DNA of 64,000 bases from Azonexus fungiphilus (lineage in GTDB: Bacteria; Pseudomonadota; Gammaproteobacteria; Burkholderiales; Rhodocyclaceae), in the NCBI RefSeq assembly GCF_003634965.1, contig NZ_RBXP01000014.1, positions 1 to 64,000 of the forward strand, in the 5' to 3' direction. Under the pieces are notes generated by a model, which made no database searches, was not told the DNA's origin, and worked only from the letters and a program-made list of their open reading frames with translations. Of this stretch, positions 1 to 9,519 are shown piece by piece (positions within the stretch are counted from its first letter, which is position 1; every line of letters begins with the position of its first letter). Position numbers and translations under genes: made by a program.

Positions 1-256
1 CCGCTGGTTTTCGGGGTCCCCCTGAGAGGCGCTGAGCAACGCAGGCGGTCCGGGGGAAGTCGGCTGGCGTTGTCTGAGCCGCGCAGCGGCGAGTTCAGCC
101 AGCCGCCCGGAGCGTCGAGTAGCGCAAGGGACCCCGCGTAGCGGGGCGCCGACCTGGGGGGCGCCTTTTCTTTGGCTACTTTCTTTTGGCGAAGCAAAAG
201 AAAGTAAGCCCGCCGGTCAACGGCGGAACCCAGCGGTTCAGAAATCCCCATCCCCA
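1..256. repeat. Non-coding, repeat-like GC-rich segment with a hairpin
   Basis: No convincing gene is seen here. The stretch holds many short GC-rich inverted repeats and ends in a perfect 12-bp hairpin: arms TACTTTCTTTTG (177-188) and CAAAAGAAAGTA (195-206) around loop GCGAAG. A segment of this kind, GGCGCC followed by a CTTTCTTTTGG/CAAAAGAAAG hairpin, looks to me like the dispersed intergenic repeats common in betaproteobacterial genomes; that is from memory and not tested here. A 67-codon open frame across it has no recognisable domain. The segment follows the last gene of the liu operon and may end its transcript. Confidence 0.5.
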
Positions 257-1864
<1,608 letters not shown>

Positions 1865-1917
1865 GTCTCCTCGCTTCTTTTATCTGTGCGTTACCTGAAA
1901 ACGAAAAACGGAAGGGC

Positions 1918-2517
1918 CTACAACTGCCTTTCCTCCTTGAGCCATTTGCTGACCGCCTCTGGCCGGTAGCTGGCCATGGCGCCGAGCAGTGCCTCGCTGT
2001 CGCTGTCGCACAGCGCCATCGCCCGGTTCTGCTCGCGCAGGAAACCGGCGGTGACGGCCTGGTCGAACATCGCCAGCAGCGGATCGTAGAAACCGCCGAC
2101 GTTGAGCAGGCCGACCGGTTTCACGTGGAACCCGAGCTGGCCCCAGGTCAGCACCTCGCAGTACTCCTCGAAGGTGCCGAAGCCGCCGGGCATGGCGATG
2201 AAGCCGTCGGCCAGTTCGGCCATGCGCGCCTTGCGCGTGTGCATCGAATCGACGATTTCGAGCCGGGTCAGCGCCCGGTGGTCCACCGGGCGGCCGGCGA
2301 CCTCCTTGCCGACCAGCGCTTGCGGGATGATGCCGATGACCGTGCCGCCGGCCGCCAGGCAGGCGTCGGCGACGGCGCCCATGAGGCCGACGTTGCCGCC
2401 GCCATAGACCAGCTGGATGCCGCGTGCGGCGAGGAGCCGTCCGAGCTTTTCGGCCTCGGCGCGGAAGATCGGTTGATTGCCGGCGTTGGAGCCGCAAAAG
2501 ACGCAGATGCTTTTCAT
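1918..2517 (-). CDS. LOG family protein (TIGR00730-type Rossmann fold)
   Basis: Lysine-decarboxylase-like (LOG) protein of 199 aa. Characterised members hydrolyse cytokinin riboside 5'-monophosphate or related nucleotides to the free base and ribose 5-phosphate. The N-terminus VFCGSNAGN is the nucleotide-binding loop, and PGGFGTFEE is the family signature PGGxGTxxE that holds the catalytic Glu. It lies between the DsbA-like isomerase and liuB in the same direction with short gaps, so it is probably co-transcribed, but it has no known role in leucine breakdown. The physiological substrate in this organism is unknown. Confidence 0.88.
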   Translation of the reverse strand: MKSICVFCGSNAGNQPIFRAEAEKLGRLLAARGIQLVYGGGNVGLMGAVADACLAAGGTVIGIIPQALVGKEVAGRPVDHRALTRLEIVDSMHTRKARMAELADGFIAMPGGFGTFEEYCEVLTWGQLGFHVKPVGLLNVGGFYDPLLAMFDQAVTAGFLREQNRAMALCDSDSEALLGAMASYRPEAVSKWLKEERQL

Positions 2518-2533
2518 GTTTCTCGTTTGCTGA

Positions 2534-3145
2534 TTAAAAACCGCCGCTTTCGAGCCAGCGCTCGAGCTGCGGCAGGCGGTCGGCGCCGAAGAAATGTTCG
2601 CCGTCGACGATCACGTGCGGTGAGCCGAAGACGCCGGCGGCCAGCGCCTGCTCGCATTCGTCCTTGAGTCGGGCCTTGATTTCCGGGCTTTGCAGCGCGG
2701 CGGCGAGAGGTTCACGGTCGACGCCGAGTTGGGCGGCAATTTCAAGGACGGTGTCGGGGGCGGAAATGTCGCGGTCGTCGACGAAGAAGGCGTTGAAGAC
2801 GGCGTGGGCAAAGCGCCGGGCCTGCGCGCAATCGCGGCCGTGCAGCCAGTAATAGGCGCGGGCGGCGTTCTGCGTCGGCAACGGGAAGCGGCTCGGCATC
2901 CGGTAGGGAATGCCGAGGAAGCGGGCCGAGCGGGCGAAGTCGTGCAGCATGTACTTGCCCTTGCTGCTGATGCCGTCGGCCGGCGGGCGGGAGCCGGTGG
3001 CCTGGAAGATGATCCCGAGCAGGATCGGGTGCCAGCGCACCTGGCGGCCGAAGCGGGCGGCGAGGGCGTCGATCCTTTCAGCCATCAGGTAGCCGTAGGG
3101 GCTGGAGAAATCGAACCAGAAATCGATCGCTGACGGTGTGCTCAT
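2534..3145 (-). CDS. 2-hydroxychromene-2-carboxylate isomerase / DsbA-family protein
   Basis: 203-aa thioredoxin-fold protein of the HCCA isomerase (kappa-class GST-like) family. The N-terminus FWFDFSSPYGYLMAERI and the C-terminal VFGSPHVIVDGEHFFGADRL are typical. The first motif has Ser where DsbA has the CxxC active site, so it is not a dithiol oxidase. Characterised members isomerise 2-hydroxychromene-2-carboxylate with glutathione in naphthalene degradation. No other naphthalene gene is here, so the substrate is open; a role in glutathione-dependent handling of acyl or aromatic intermediates is a guess. A GGAG ribosome-binding site precedes the ATG. Confidence 0.82.
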   Translation of the reverse strand: MSTPSAIDFWFDFSSPYGYLMAERIDALAARFGRQVRWHPILLGIIFQATGSRPPADGISSKGKYMLHDFARSARFLGIPYRMPSRFPLPTQNAARAYYWLHGRDCAQARRFAHAVFNAFFVDDRDISAPDTVLEIAAQLGVDREPLAAALQSPEIKARLKDECEQALAAGVFGSPHVIVDGEHFFGADRLPQLERWLESGGF

Positions 3146-3165
3146 TCGTTTCTCCTCAAAGTTTG

Positions 3166-3205
3166 CGGTCGACCGGCGTTTTTGCCTGTTTTTGCCGGTC
3201 GACCG
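3166..3205. repeat. Perfect 12-bp inverted repeat around GGTCGACC
   Basis: Arms CGGTCGACCGGC (3166-3177) and GCCGGTCGACCG (3194-3205) are perfect reverse complements around a 16-nt spacer with two TTTTT runs. It lies between the acyl-CoA dehydrogenase stop and the isomerase start. It could act as an attenuating hairpin in the minus-strand operon. Similar GGTCGAC plus CAAAAA combinations recur in the window. Confidence 0.55.
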
Positions 3206-3215
3206 TGAAACCGCC

Positions 3216-4352
3216 TTACTCGGCGGCGATGCTGCGCCCGATCACCAGACGCTGGATGTCGTTGGCGCCTTCGTAGATCTGGCAGATGCGCACGTCGCGG
3301 TAGATGCGCTCGACCGGGAAGTCGCTGGTGTAGCCGACGCCGCCGTGGATCTGGATGGCGTCGGAGGCGATCTTCTCGGCGGCTTCGGAGGCGAACATCT
3401 TGGCCATCGAGGCTTCCTTCAGGCAGGGCTTGCCGGCGTCCTTGAGCTGGGCGGCGCGCCAGACCATCAGGCGGGCGGCGTCGAGCAGGGTGTTCATGTC
3501 GGCCAGCTTGAAATTGACCGCCTGGTGCTCGATGATCGGCTGGCCGAAGGTGACGCGCTCCCTGGCGTAACGGACGGCGGCCTCGAACGCGGCGCGGGCC
3601 ATGCCGATGCTCTGGGCGGCGATGCCGATGCGGCCGGCTTCGAGGTTGGAGAGGGCGATCTTGTAGCCTTCGCCTTCCTTGCCGAGCAGCGCGGAAGCGG
3701 GCACGCGGCAGTTTTCCAGGATGATCTGCACGGTGTCGGAAGCGTGCTGGCCCATCTTGTCCTCGGTACGGCCGACAATGAAGCCCGGCGTGCTGGTCGG
3801 GATCAGGAAGCAGGAAATGCCCTTCTTGCCGGCGGCCTTGTCGGTCACCGCGAAGACGATGGCCATGTGCGCGTGCTTGCCGGTGGTGATGAACTGCTTG
3901 ACGCCGTTGAGCACGAAATGGTCGCCGTCACGGTCGGCGCGCGTGGTGATCGCGGCGGCGTCGGAGCCGGTGTGCGGTTCGGTCAGGCAGAAGCAGCCGA
4001 GCTTTTCGCCGCGGGCGAGCGGCTTCAGCCATTCTTCCTTTTGCGCATCGGTGCCGTACTTCATGGTGATGCCGCAGGCCAGCGAGTTCTGCACCGAGAC
4101 GATGGTCGAGGTGGCGCCGTCGCCGGCGGCGATTTCTTCCAGCGTCAGCACCAGCGACATGTAATCCATGCCGGCGCCGTCCCACTCCTCGGGCACGACC
4201 ATGCCCATGGCGCCGAGTTCGCCGAGCTCCTTCAGCGCTTCGGCCGGGAAGCTGTGGTTCTTGTCCCATTCGGCGGCGAAGGGGGCGAGGCGCTCCTGCG
4301 CGAAGGCGCGCATCGAGTCGCGGATCATTTCCTGTTCTTGCGTAAGAATCAT
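3216..4352 (-). CDS. Acyl-CoA dehydrogenase (short-chain type)
   Basis: FAD-dependent alpha,beta-dehydrogenation of an acyl-CoA, passing electrons to ETF. The 378-aa protein has the normal ACAD order: N-terminal helices (MILTQEQEMIRDSM), FAD/substrate motif CFCLTEPHTGSDA, QxxTTGxHA strand, and the C-terminal QIHGGVGYTSDFPVERIYRD. The catalytic Glu is in IYEGANDIQ, the position used by short-chain and medium-chain enzymes and different from isovaleryl-CoA dehydrogenase. The start at 4352 overlaps the upstream EamA stop by 4 bp (ATGA), so the two are translationally coupled; a longer frame upstream of this ATG is only the EamA shadow. Butyryl-CoA or 2-methylacyl-CoA are likely substrates. Confidence 0.9.
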   Translation of the reverse strand: MILTQEQEMIRDSMRAFAQERLAPFAAEWDKNHSFPAEALKELGELGAMGMVVPEEWDGAGMDYMSLVLTLEEIAAGDGATSTIVSVQNSLACGITMKYGTDAQKEEWLKPLARGEKLGCFCLTEPHTGSDAAAITTRADRDGDHFVLNGVKQFITTGKHAHMAIVFAVTDKAAGKKGISCFLIPTSTPGFIVGRTEDKMGQHASDTVQIILENCRVPASALLGKEGEGYKIALSNLEAGRIGIAAQSIGMARAAFEAAVRYARERVTFGQPIIEHQAVNFKLADMNTLLDAARLMVWRAAQLKDAGKPCLKEASMAKMFASEAAEKIASDAIQIHGGVGYTSDFPVERIYRDVRICQIYEGANDIQRLVIGRSIAAE

Positions 4353-5263
4353 GCTGTTTTCTCCAGAGTTGTTTTTTGTACGGTGGTCAGCCAGACGCCG
4401 GCAATCACCAGCAGGCCGCCGAAAAGCACCGGCAGGCCGAGGCGTTCGTCGAGCAGCACGGCCGCCTGCAGGACGGCGAAGACCGGGACCAGATTGATGA
4501 AGACCGAGGCGTGGCCGGCGCCGAGCTGGTGCACGGCGGCGGTGAACCAGGTGTAGGCGATGGCGGTGCCGAAAATGGCGAGGAAGAGCATGCCGCTCCA
4601 CACCCGCCACGACCAGGCAGCAAGGTCGACGCCGCCCTGCACCAGCGCCGCCAGGCCGAGCAGGATGGCGCCGGTGAAGCAGGCGTAGAGCGTCGTCGCC
4701 AGTGCCGAAAAGCGGCCGGTGGCCTGCCAGCCGATGAAGGTGTAGGCCGTCCAGCAGGCGACGCAGCCGACGATCAGCCATTCGCCGATGCCGACCGTGC
4801 CCTGCAGCAGGGCCAGCGGATCGCCGTTGCCGATCACCGTCAGGCAGCCGGCGAGTGCCACCGCGCAGCCGAGGGCCTTGCGCCGGTTCATGCCTTCCTT
4901 GCCGATGGCCCAGGCGAGCAGCACGATGACCACCGGGTTGAGCGCGACGACGAGAGCGCCGCGCCCGGCCGGGATGTGCTGCAGGCCGAAAAAGAAGCAC
5001 AGGCCGTAGAGGAAGATGCCAAAGAAGCCGAGGGCCCAGACCAGACCCCATTCCTGCCGGTCCTTCGGCAGCGGGATGCCGCTGCCGCCGGCGAGCATGA
5101 CGCCGCCGACGACCAGGCCGGCGACGACGAAGCGCATGGCGGCGACGGCGATCGGGGCACTGAGTTCCTGGGCGATCACGCGCCCGGCAATCCAGGTGCC
5201 GCCCCACATCGCCATCGCTGCCACCAGCTTGACGTAGGTCAGGGTCCGGGCCGACTGCGGCAC
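4349..5263 (-). CDS. EamA/DMT-superfamily transporter
   Basis: Inner-membrane protein of 304 aa with about ten hydrophobic segments in two EamA repeats (e.g. AMWGGTWIAGRVIAQ in the first, IFGTAIAYTWFTAAVHQLGAGHA in the second). The family exports metabolites such as amino acids. The start is GTG at 5261-5263, directly after the TAA of the thiolase gene, and the stop overlaps the next ATG by 4 bp; this tight packing supports one operon. The substrate cannot be read from the sequence. Export of an excess branched-chain metabolite is possible but is inference from position only. Confidence 0.85.
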   Translation of the reverse strand: MPQSARTLTYVKLVAAMAMWGGTWIAGRVIAQELSAPIAVAAMRFVVAGLVVGGVMLAGGSGIPLPKDRQEWGLVWALGFFGIFLYGLCFFFGLQHIPAGRGALVVALNPVVIVLLAWAIGKEGMNRRKALGCAVALAGCLTVIGNGDPLALLQGTVGIGEWLIVGCVACWTAYTFIGWQATGRFSALATTLYACFTGAILLGLAALVQGGVDLAAWSWRVWSGMLFLAIFGTAIAYTWFTAAVHQLGAGHASVFINLVPVFAVLQAAVLLDERLGLPVLFGGLLVIAGVWLTTVQKTTLEKTA

Positions 5264-6454
5264 TTAGAGCATTTCCACCGCGAGGGCCGTGGCTTCGCCG
5301 CCGCCGATGCAGAGCGAGGCGACGCCGCGCGTCAGCCCGTACTTCTTCAGCGCGCCGAGCAGCGAAACGACGATGCGGGCACCGGACGCGCCGATCGGGT
5401 GGCCGAGCGCGCAGGCGCCGCCATGCACGTTGACCTTGGCCGGGTCGAGCTTGAGGTCGTGCAGCGCGGCCATGGCGACCACGGCGAAGGCTTCGTTGAC
5501 CTCGAAGAGATCGACCGATTCGGCGGTCCACCCGGTTTTTGCGAACAATTTCTGCATCGCGCCGACCGGTGCCGACGGGAACAGCGCCGGCACGCCGGCA
5601 TGCGTGGTGTGGGCGACGATGCGGGCAAGCGGGGCAAGGCCGAGCTTGGCCGCCTGCGATTCACGCATCAGCACCATCGCGGCGGCGCCGTCGGAAATCG
5701 ACGAGGAATTTGCGGCGGTGACCGTGCCGTCCTTCTTGAACGCCGGCTTCAGGGTCGGGATCTTGTCCACATTGACGGCGAACGGACCTTCGTCCTTGTC
5801 GATGACGACGTCGCCCTTGCGGCCGGCGACGGTGACCGGGACGATTTCCCAGGCGAAGGAACCGTTGTTGCTGGCCTCGATGGCGCGGGTCGTCGATTGC
5901 ACGGCGTAGGCGTCCTGGGCTTCACGGCTGAAGCCGTAGCTGGCGGCGCATTCCTCGGCGAAGGTGCCCATCAGGCGACCACGCGTTTCCTTGCCGTAGG
6001 CGTCCTCGAGGCCGTCCATGAACATGTGGTCGATGACCTGGCCGTGGCCGAGGCGGTAGCCACCGCGGGCCTTGGGCAGCAGGTAGGGGGCGTTGGTCAT
6101 CGACTCCATGCCGCCGACGACGGCGACGCCGTAGGAACCGGCGAGCAGGCCGTCGTGGCCGAGCATGGTGGCTTTCATCGCCGAGCCGCAGACCTTGTGG
6201 ATGGTGGCGCAACCGGCCGACAGCGGCAGGCCGGCCTGCAGCGCGGCCTGGCGGGCCGGGGCCTGGCCCTGGCCGGCCTGGAGGACGCAGCCCATCAGGA
6301 CTTCGTCGACCAGGTTGGCGTCGATGCCGGCGCGGGCGACGGCGGCCTTGATCGCTTCGGCGCCGAGATTGGCGGCGGTCAGGCTGGAAAAGCCGCCCTG
6401 AAAGCTGCCCATCGCGGTGCGGGCGGCGGATACGATGACAATCGGGTCGTTCAT
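5264..6454 (-). CDS. Acetyl-CoA C-acetyltransferase (thiolase)
   Basis: Thiolase II family enzyme, 396 aa, condensing or cleaving acetoacetyl-CoA. The acylated Cys is C89 in HKVCGSAMKA, the His motif is GGACALGHPIGASGARI, and the second Cys is in CIGGGEATA near the C-terminus, so the active site is complete. In this operon it would finish leucine breakdown by splitting acetoacetyl-CoA, and it could also feed acetoacetyl-CoA to polyhydroxyalkanoate synthesis (phaC lies 4 kb away). It is packed against the GTG start of the EamA gene with no gap. Confidence 0.92.
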   Translation of the reverse strand: MNDPIVIVSAARTAMGSFQGGFSSLTAANLGAEAIKAAVARAGIDANLVDEVLMGCVLQAGQGQAPARQAALQAGLPLSAGCATIHKVCGSAMKATMLGHDGLLAGSYGVAVVGGMESMTNAPYLLPKARGGYRLGHGQVIDHMFMDGLEDAYGKETRGRLMGTFAEECAASYGFSREAQDAYAVQSTTRAIEASNNGSFAWEIVPVTVAGRKGDVVIDKDEGPFAVNVDKIPTLKPAFKKDGTVTAANSSSISDGAAAMVLMRESQAAKLGLAPLARIVAHTTHAGVPALFPSAPVGAMQKLFAKTGWTAESVDLFEVNEAFAVVAMAALHDLKLDPAKVNVHGGACALGHPIGASGARIVVSLLGALKKYGLTRGVASLCIGGGEATALAVEML

Positions 6455-6503
6455 GCTGTTTTCTCCTTGCGGTTTGTTATGGGTAATGGGTTGCGGAACA
6501 ATC

Positions 6504-7646
6504 TCAGGCGTCGAGTGCCAGCAGCGCCGCTTCGTAGCGGGTCGGCAGGTCGGTCGGCGCGTCGATGGTGATGCCGAGGTCGTGCATGTGCCCGTCCTTG
6601 AGACCGTAGATCCAGCCGTGCACGGTCAGTTGCTGGCCGCGCTGCCAGGCATCCTGGACCACCGGGTTGTGGCAGACGTTGACCACCTGCTCGAGGACGT
6701 TGAGCTCGCACAGGCGGTCGTGGCGTTTTTCCGGCGGCAGCGCGTCGACGGCGGCGAGATGCTTGTTGTGCACATCGTGCACATGCCGCAGCCAGAGGTC
6801 GACGACGCCGACGCGGGCGCGGTTGAGGGCGGCGAGCACGCCACCGCAGCCGTAATGGCCGACGACCATGATGTGCTTGACGCGCAGCACATCGACGGCG
6901 TACTGGATCACCGACAGGCAGTTGAGGTCGGTGTGCACGACGACGTTGGCGACGTTGCGATGGACGAAGACCTCGCCCGGCAGCAGGCCGACGATCTGGT
7001 TGGCCGGCACGCGCGAATCGGAGCAGCCGATCCACAGGAATTCCGGGTTCTGCAACTGCGCCAGCTTGTCGAAGTAGGTCGGGTCGATCTCGCGCATCTG
7101 GCGGGCCCAGGCGCGGTTGTAGTCGAACAGGTGGCAGAGGTTCTCGTTGCAGTTTTCTTCTTCCGACCAGTTGTCGAGGTCGAGTGCGAGGAAGATGGTG
7201 TTCTCGACCGGCGTCGGGTAATAGGCCGGGACTTCGTTGAAACCGAGTTCGCGGTAGAGCTTCACGGCCATGCGCATGTTCGGCATGGTGTCGAGGAGCA
7301 GGCGCTTGTAGCCGATTTCCTTGGCTGCCTTGATTGCCGCCAGCGCCAGCGCCCGGCCGATGCCCTGGCCGCGCTCTTCGGGCGCGACGTAGAGCCGCTT
7401 CATTTCGCAGACGCCTTCGGAAAACGGGCGCACGCCGACGCAGCCGGCCGGTCGGCCGTCCACTTCGGCAAAGAACAACCGGCCTTCCGGTGCCGAGTAG
7501 GCGCCGGGCAGCGAGGCCATCTCCTGGTCGAAGTTCTGGTACGACAGGTCGACGCCGAGCCAGCCCGCGTAGTTGCGGAAATACTGGCGGACCTGTTCGA
7601 TGGCCTCGGTGTCGGTGGCGGAAAGCGTGCGCAGGGTGATTTTCAT
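6504..7646 (-). CDS. GNAT N-acetyltransferase / beta-carbonic anhydrase fusion
   Basis: One 380-aa frame with two domains. Residues 1 to about 155 are a GNAT acetyltransferase with the acetyl-CoA loop RGQGIGRALALAA. Residues about 165-380 are a beta-class carbonic anhydrase with the zinc ligands in CSDSRVP and HYGCGG and the typical VHRNVANVV stretch. The carbonic anhydrase part interconverts CO2 and bicarbonate, which would supply the biotin-dependent carboxylase of the same operon; that link is inference. The acetyltransferase substrate is unknown. The 110-bp gap to liuA contains a possible -10 (TAGAAT, minus strand, 7734-7729), so it may also have its own promoter. No frameshift or internal stop is seen. 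Confidence 0.9.
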   Translation of the reverse strand: MKITLRTLSATDTEAIEQVRQYFRNYAGWLGVDLSYQNFDQEMASLPGAYSAPEGRLFFAEVDGRPAGCVGVRPFSEGVCEMKRLYVAPEERGQGIGRALALAAIKAAKEIGYKRLLLDTMPNMRMAVKLYRELGFNEVPAYYPTPVENTIFLALDLDNWSEEENCNENLCHLFDYNRAWARQMREIDPTYFDKLAQLQNPEFLWIGCSDSRVPANQIVGLLPGEVFVHRNVANVVVHTDLNCLSVIQYAVDVLRVKHIMVVGHYGCGGVLAALNRARVGVVDLWLRHVHDVHNKHLAAVDALPPEKRHDRLCELNVLEQVVNVCHNPVVQDAWQRGQQLTVHGWIYGLKDGHMHDLGITIDAPTDLPTRYEAALLALDA

Positions 7647-7756
7647 GCTTCTGTGGCTCCTGGTAGCGCGAGGCCGTGGCCGGCCCCGCTTCAGTTTCGT
7701 CGCCCCGGCCTGGCCGTGGGCAATCGCACATTCTACCCGTGCCGATAATTATGAAA

Positions 7757-8929
7757 TTAGCGTGTCTCCGCCATCAGTTCGCGGCCGATCAGCATGCGCC
7801 GGATTTCCGAGGTGCCGGCGCCGATCTCGTAGAGCTTCGCATCGCGCCACAGGCGGCCGGTCGGGTATTCGTTGGTGTAGCCGACGCCGCCCAGGGTCTG
7901 GATCGCCTCGCCGGCCATCCAGGTCGCCTTCTCGGCGGAATAGAGGATGGCACCGGCGGCGTCCTTGCGCAGGGTGCGCGAGTGGTCGCCAGCATCACAG
8001 GCGCGGCCGACGGCATAGACGTAGGCGCGGGTGGCCTGCCAGGTCGAATACAGGTCGGCGACCTTGCCCTGCATCAGCTGGAAGTCGCCGATCGCCTGGC
8101 CGAACTGCTTGCGCTCGTGCAGATAGGGCACGACGACATCCATGCAGGCGGCCATGATGCCGAGCGGACCGCCGCAGAGCACGGCGCGTTCGTAGTCGAG
8201 GCCGGACATCAGCACCTTGGTGCCGTTGCCGACGCCACCGAGGACGTTTTCCTCCGGCACTTCGCAGTCGTCGAAGAACAGCGGGAAGGTGTTGGAGCCG
8301 CGCATGCCCAGCTTGTCGAGGTGGGTGCCGTGCGTGAAACCCTTGAAACCCTTTTCGACGATGAAGGCGGTCATGCCCTTGGCGCCGGCGTCCGGATCGG
8401 TCTTGGCGTAGACGACCAGGGTGTCGGCGTCGCCGCCGTTGGTGATCCACATCTTCGAGCCGTTGAGGACGTAGCGGTCGCCTTTCTTGTCGGCGCGCAG
8501 TTTCATCGAGACCACATCGGAGCCGGCGTTCGGCTCGGACATGGCGAGCGCGCCGACGTGTTCGCCGGAGATCAGCTTGGGCAGGTATTTCTGCTTCTGC
8601 GCTTCCGTGCCGTTGCGGCGGATCTGGTTGACGCACAGATTCGAGTGGGCACCATAGGACAGGCCGACCGAGGCCGAGGCGCGCGAGATTTCCTCGAGCG
8701 CGACAATGTGCGCGAGGTAGCCCATGTTGGTGCCGCCGTATTCCTCGCCGGCGGTCATGCCGAGCAGGCCCATGTCGCCGAATTTCTTCCACAGGTCGGC
8801 GGGGAATTCGTTGACGCGGTCGATCTCGGCGGCGCGCGGGGCGATCTCGGCGTCGGCGAAGGCCTTAACCGCATCGCGCAGCAGGTTGATGTCTTCGCCG
8901 AGGGCGAAGTCGAGGCTCGGTATGTTCAT
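7757..8929 (-). CDS. liuA: Isovaleryl-CoA dehydrogenase
   Basis: Flavoprotein of 390 aa that oxidises isovaleryl-CoA to 3-methylcrotonyl-CoA. The diagnostic feature is the catalytic base: as in known isovaleryl-CoA dehydrogenases the Glu lies in [15 protein letters not shown], while the place where other acyl-CoA dehydrogenases carry it reads [12 protein letters not shown]. Also visible are [14 protein letters not shown] and [13 protein letters not shown]. It is the first structural gene after liuR and directly follows the palindromic operator at 9010-9025, which makes it the head of the regulated unit. Confidence 0.95.
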   Translation of the reverse strand: MNIPSLDFALGEDINLLRDAVKAFADAEIAPRAAEIDRVNEFPADLWKKFGDMGLLGMTAGEEYGGTNMGYLAHIVALEEISRASASVGLSYGAHSNLCVNQIRRNGTEAQKQKYLPKLISGEHVGALAMSEPNAGSDVVSMKLRADKKGDRYVLNGSKMWITNGGDADTLVVYAKTDPDAGAKGMTAFIVEKGFKGFTHGTHLDKLGMRGSNTFPLFFDDCEVPEENVLGGVGNGTKVLMSGLDYERAVLCGGPLGIMAACMDVVVPYLHERKQFGQAIGDFQLMQGKVADLYSTWQATRAYVYAVGRACDAGDHSRTLRKDAAGAILYSAEKATWMAGEAIQTLGGVGYTNEYPTGRLWRDAKLYEIGAGTSEIRRMLIGRELMAETR

Positions 8930-9009
8930 CGGTTTGTCTCCAGTTTGTTGTTTGGTCCTGCTTTTCGTTCTTGCCGTGCATCGCCAGTCATCGCACGGCA
9001 GTAAATTAA

Positions 9010-9025
9010 TTTACGTTGACGTAAA
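9010..9025. promoter_or_regulatory. Probable LiuR operator
   Basis: TTTACGTTGACGTAAA is a perfect 16-bp palindrome (arms TTTACGT/ACGTAAA around TG), followed by an extra ACGTAAA at 9025-9031. It sits 80 nt upstream of the liuA start, between liuR and liuA. MerR-family LiuR regulators bind palindromes with ACGT-type arms upstream of liu operons, so assignment to LiuR is a strong inference from motif and location. Confidence 0.75.
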
Positions 9026-9048
9026 CGTAAACCAAGCGGCAAAAAAAA

Positions 9049-9441
9049 TCACGCATTTTTCCGGCGCGTCAGTTCGCGCTGGCATTGCTCCTCGAACTGG
9101 CCGATTTCGGCGAGCATCGCCTCGATGTCCTCGCGTTGCTGTTCCAGCGCAGCCCGACGCTTTTCGATGACGCGCAGGCACTCGAGCAGTTGCGGCGTTT
9201 CGTCCTCGGTCGAGTTGTACATCCCGATCAGGTCCTTGATCTCGGCCAGGCTCAGGCCGAGGCGCTTGCCGCGCAGGGCCATCTTCAGGCGGGCCCGGTC
9301 GCGCCGGGTGAAGATGCGCTTGCTGCCCTCGCGCTGCGGTGCCAGGATGCCCTGGTCTTCCCAGAAGCGGATCGTGCGCGGCGTGATCGCGAACTCGCGG
9401 GCGAGGTCGGAAATGCTGAATGTGGCGGCCGTCTGGCTCAT
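9049..9441 (-). CDS. liuR: MerR-family regulator LiuR
   Basis: DNA-binding regulator of branched-chain amino acid breakdown, 130 aa. The N-terminal winged helix shows SISDLAREFAITPRTIRFWEDQGIL followed by KRIFTRRDRARLKMALRGKRLGLSLAEIKDLI, and the C-terminal half is the dimerisation helix with many Gln/Glu residues. The first of the two adjacent ATG codons (9444) is only 2 nt from the AAGGAG ribosome-binding site and the second (9441) 5 nt, so 9441 is chosen. It lies upstream of and co-directional with liuA, with the operator between them. Confidence 0.88.
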   Translation of the reverse strand: MSQTAATFSISDLAREFAITPRTIRFWEDQGILAPQREGSKRIFTRRDRARLKMALRGKRLGLSLAEIKDLIGMYNSTEDETPQLLECLRVIEKRRAALEQQREDIEAMLAEIGQFEEQCQRELTRRKNA

Positions 9442-9519
9442 CATGTCTCCTTGGTTGCGGCGAAGTTAAGCAGATGGCGGGGCTTTTTTCAATCCGCTAC
9501 CGTATGGTAACTTGCCTGC

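Noticed and set aside
4353..5531. Extension of the acyl-CoA dehydrogenase frame to 771 codons
   Set aside because: Residues before the ATG at 4352 are Arg-rich frame-shadow of the EamA gene, and the ATGA overlap gives the real start.
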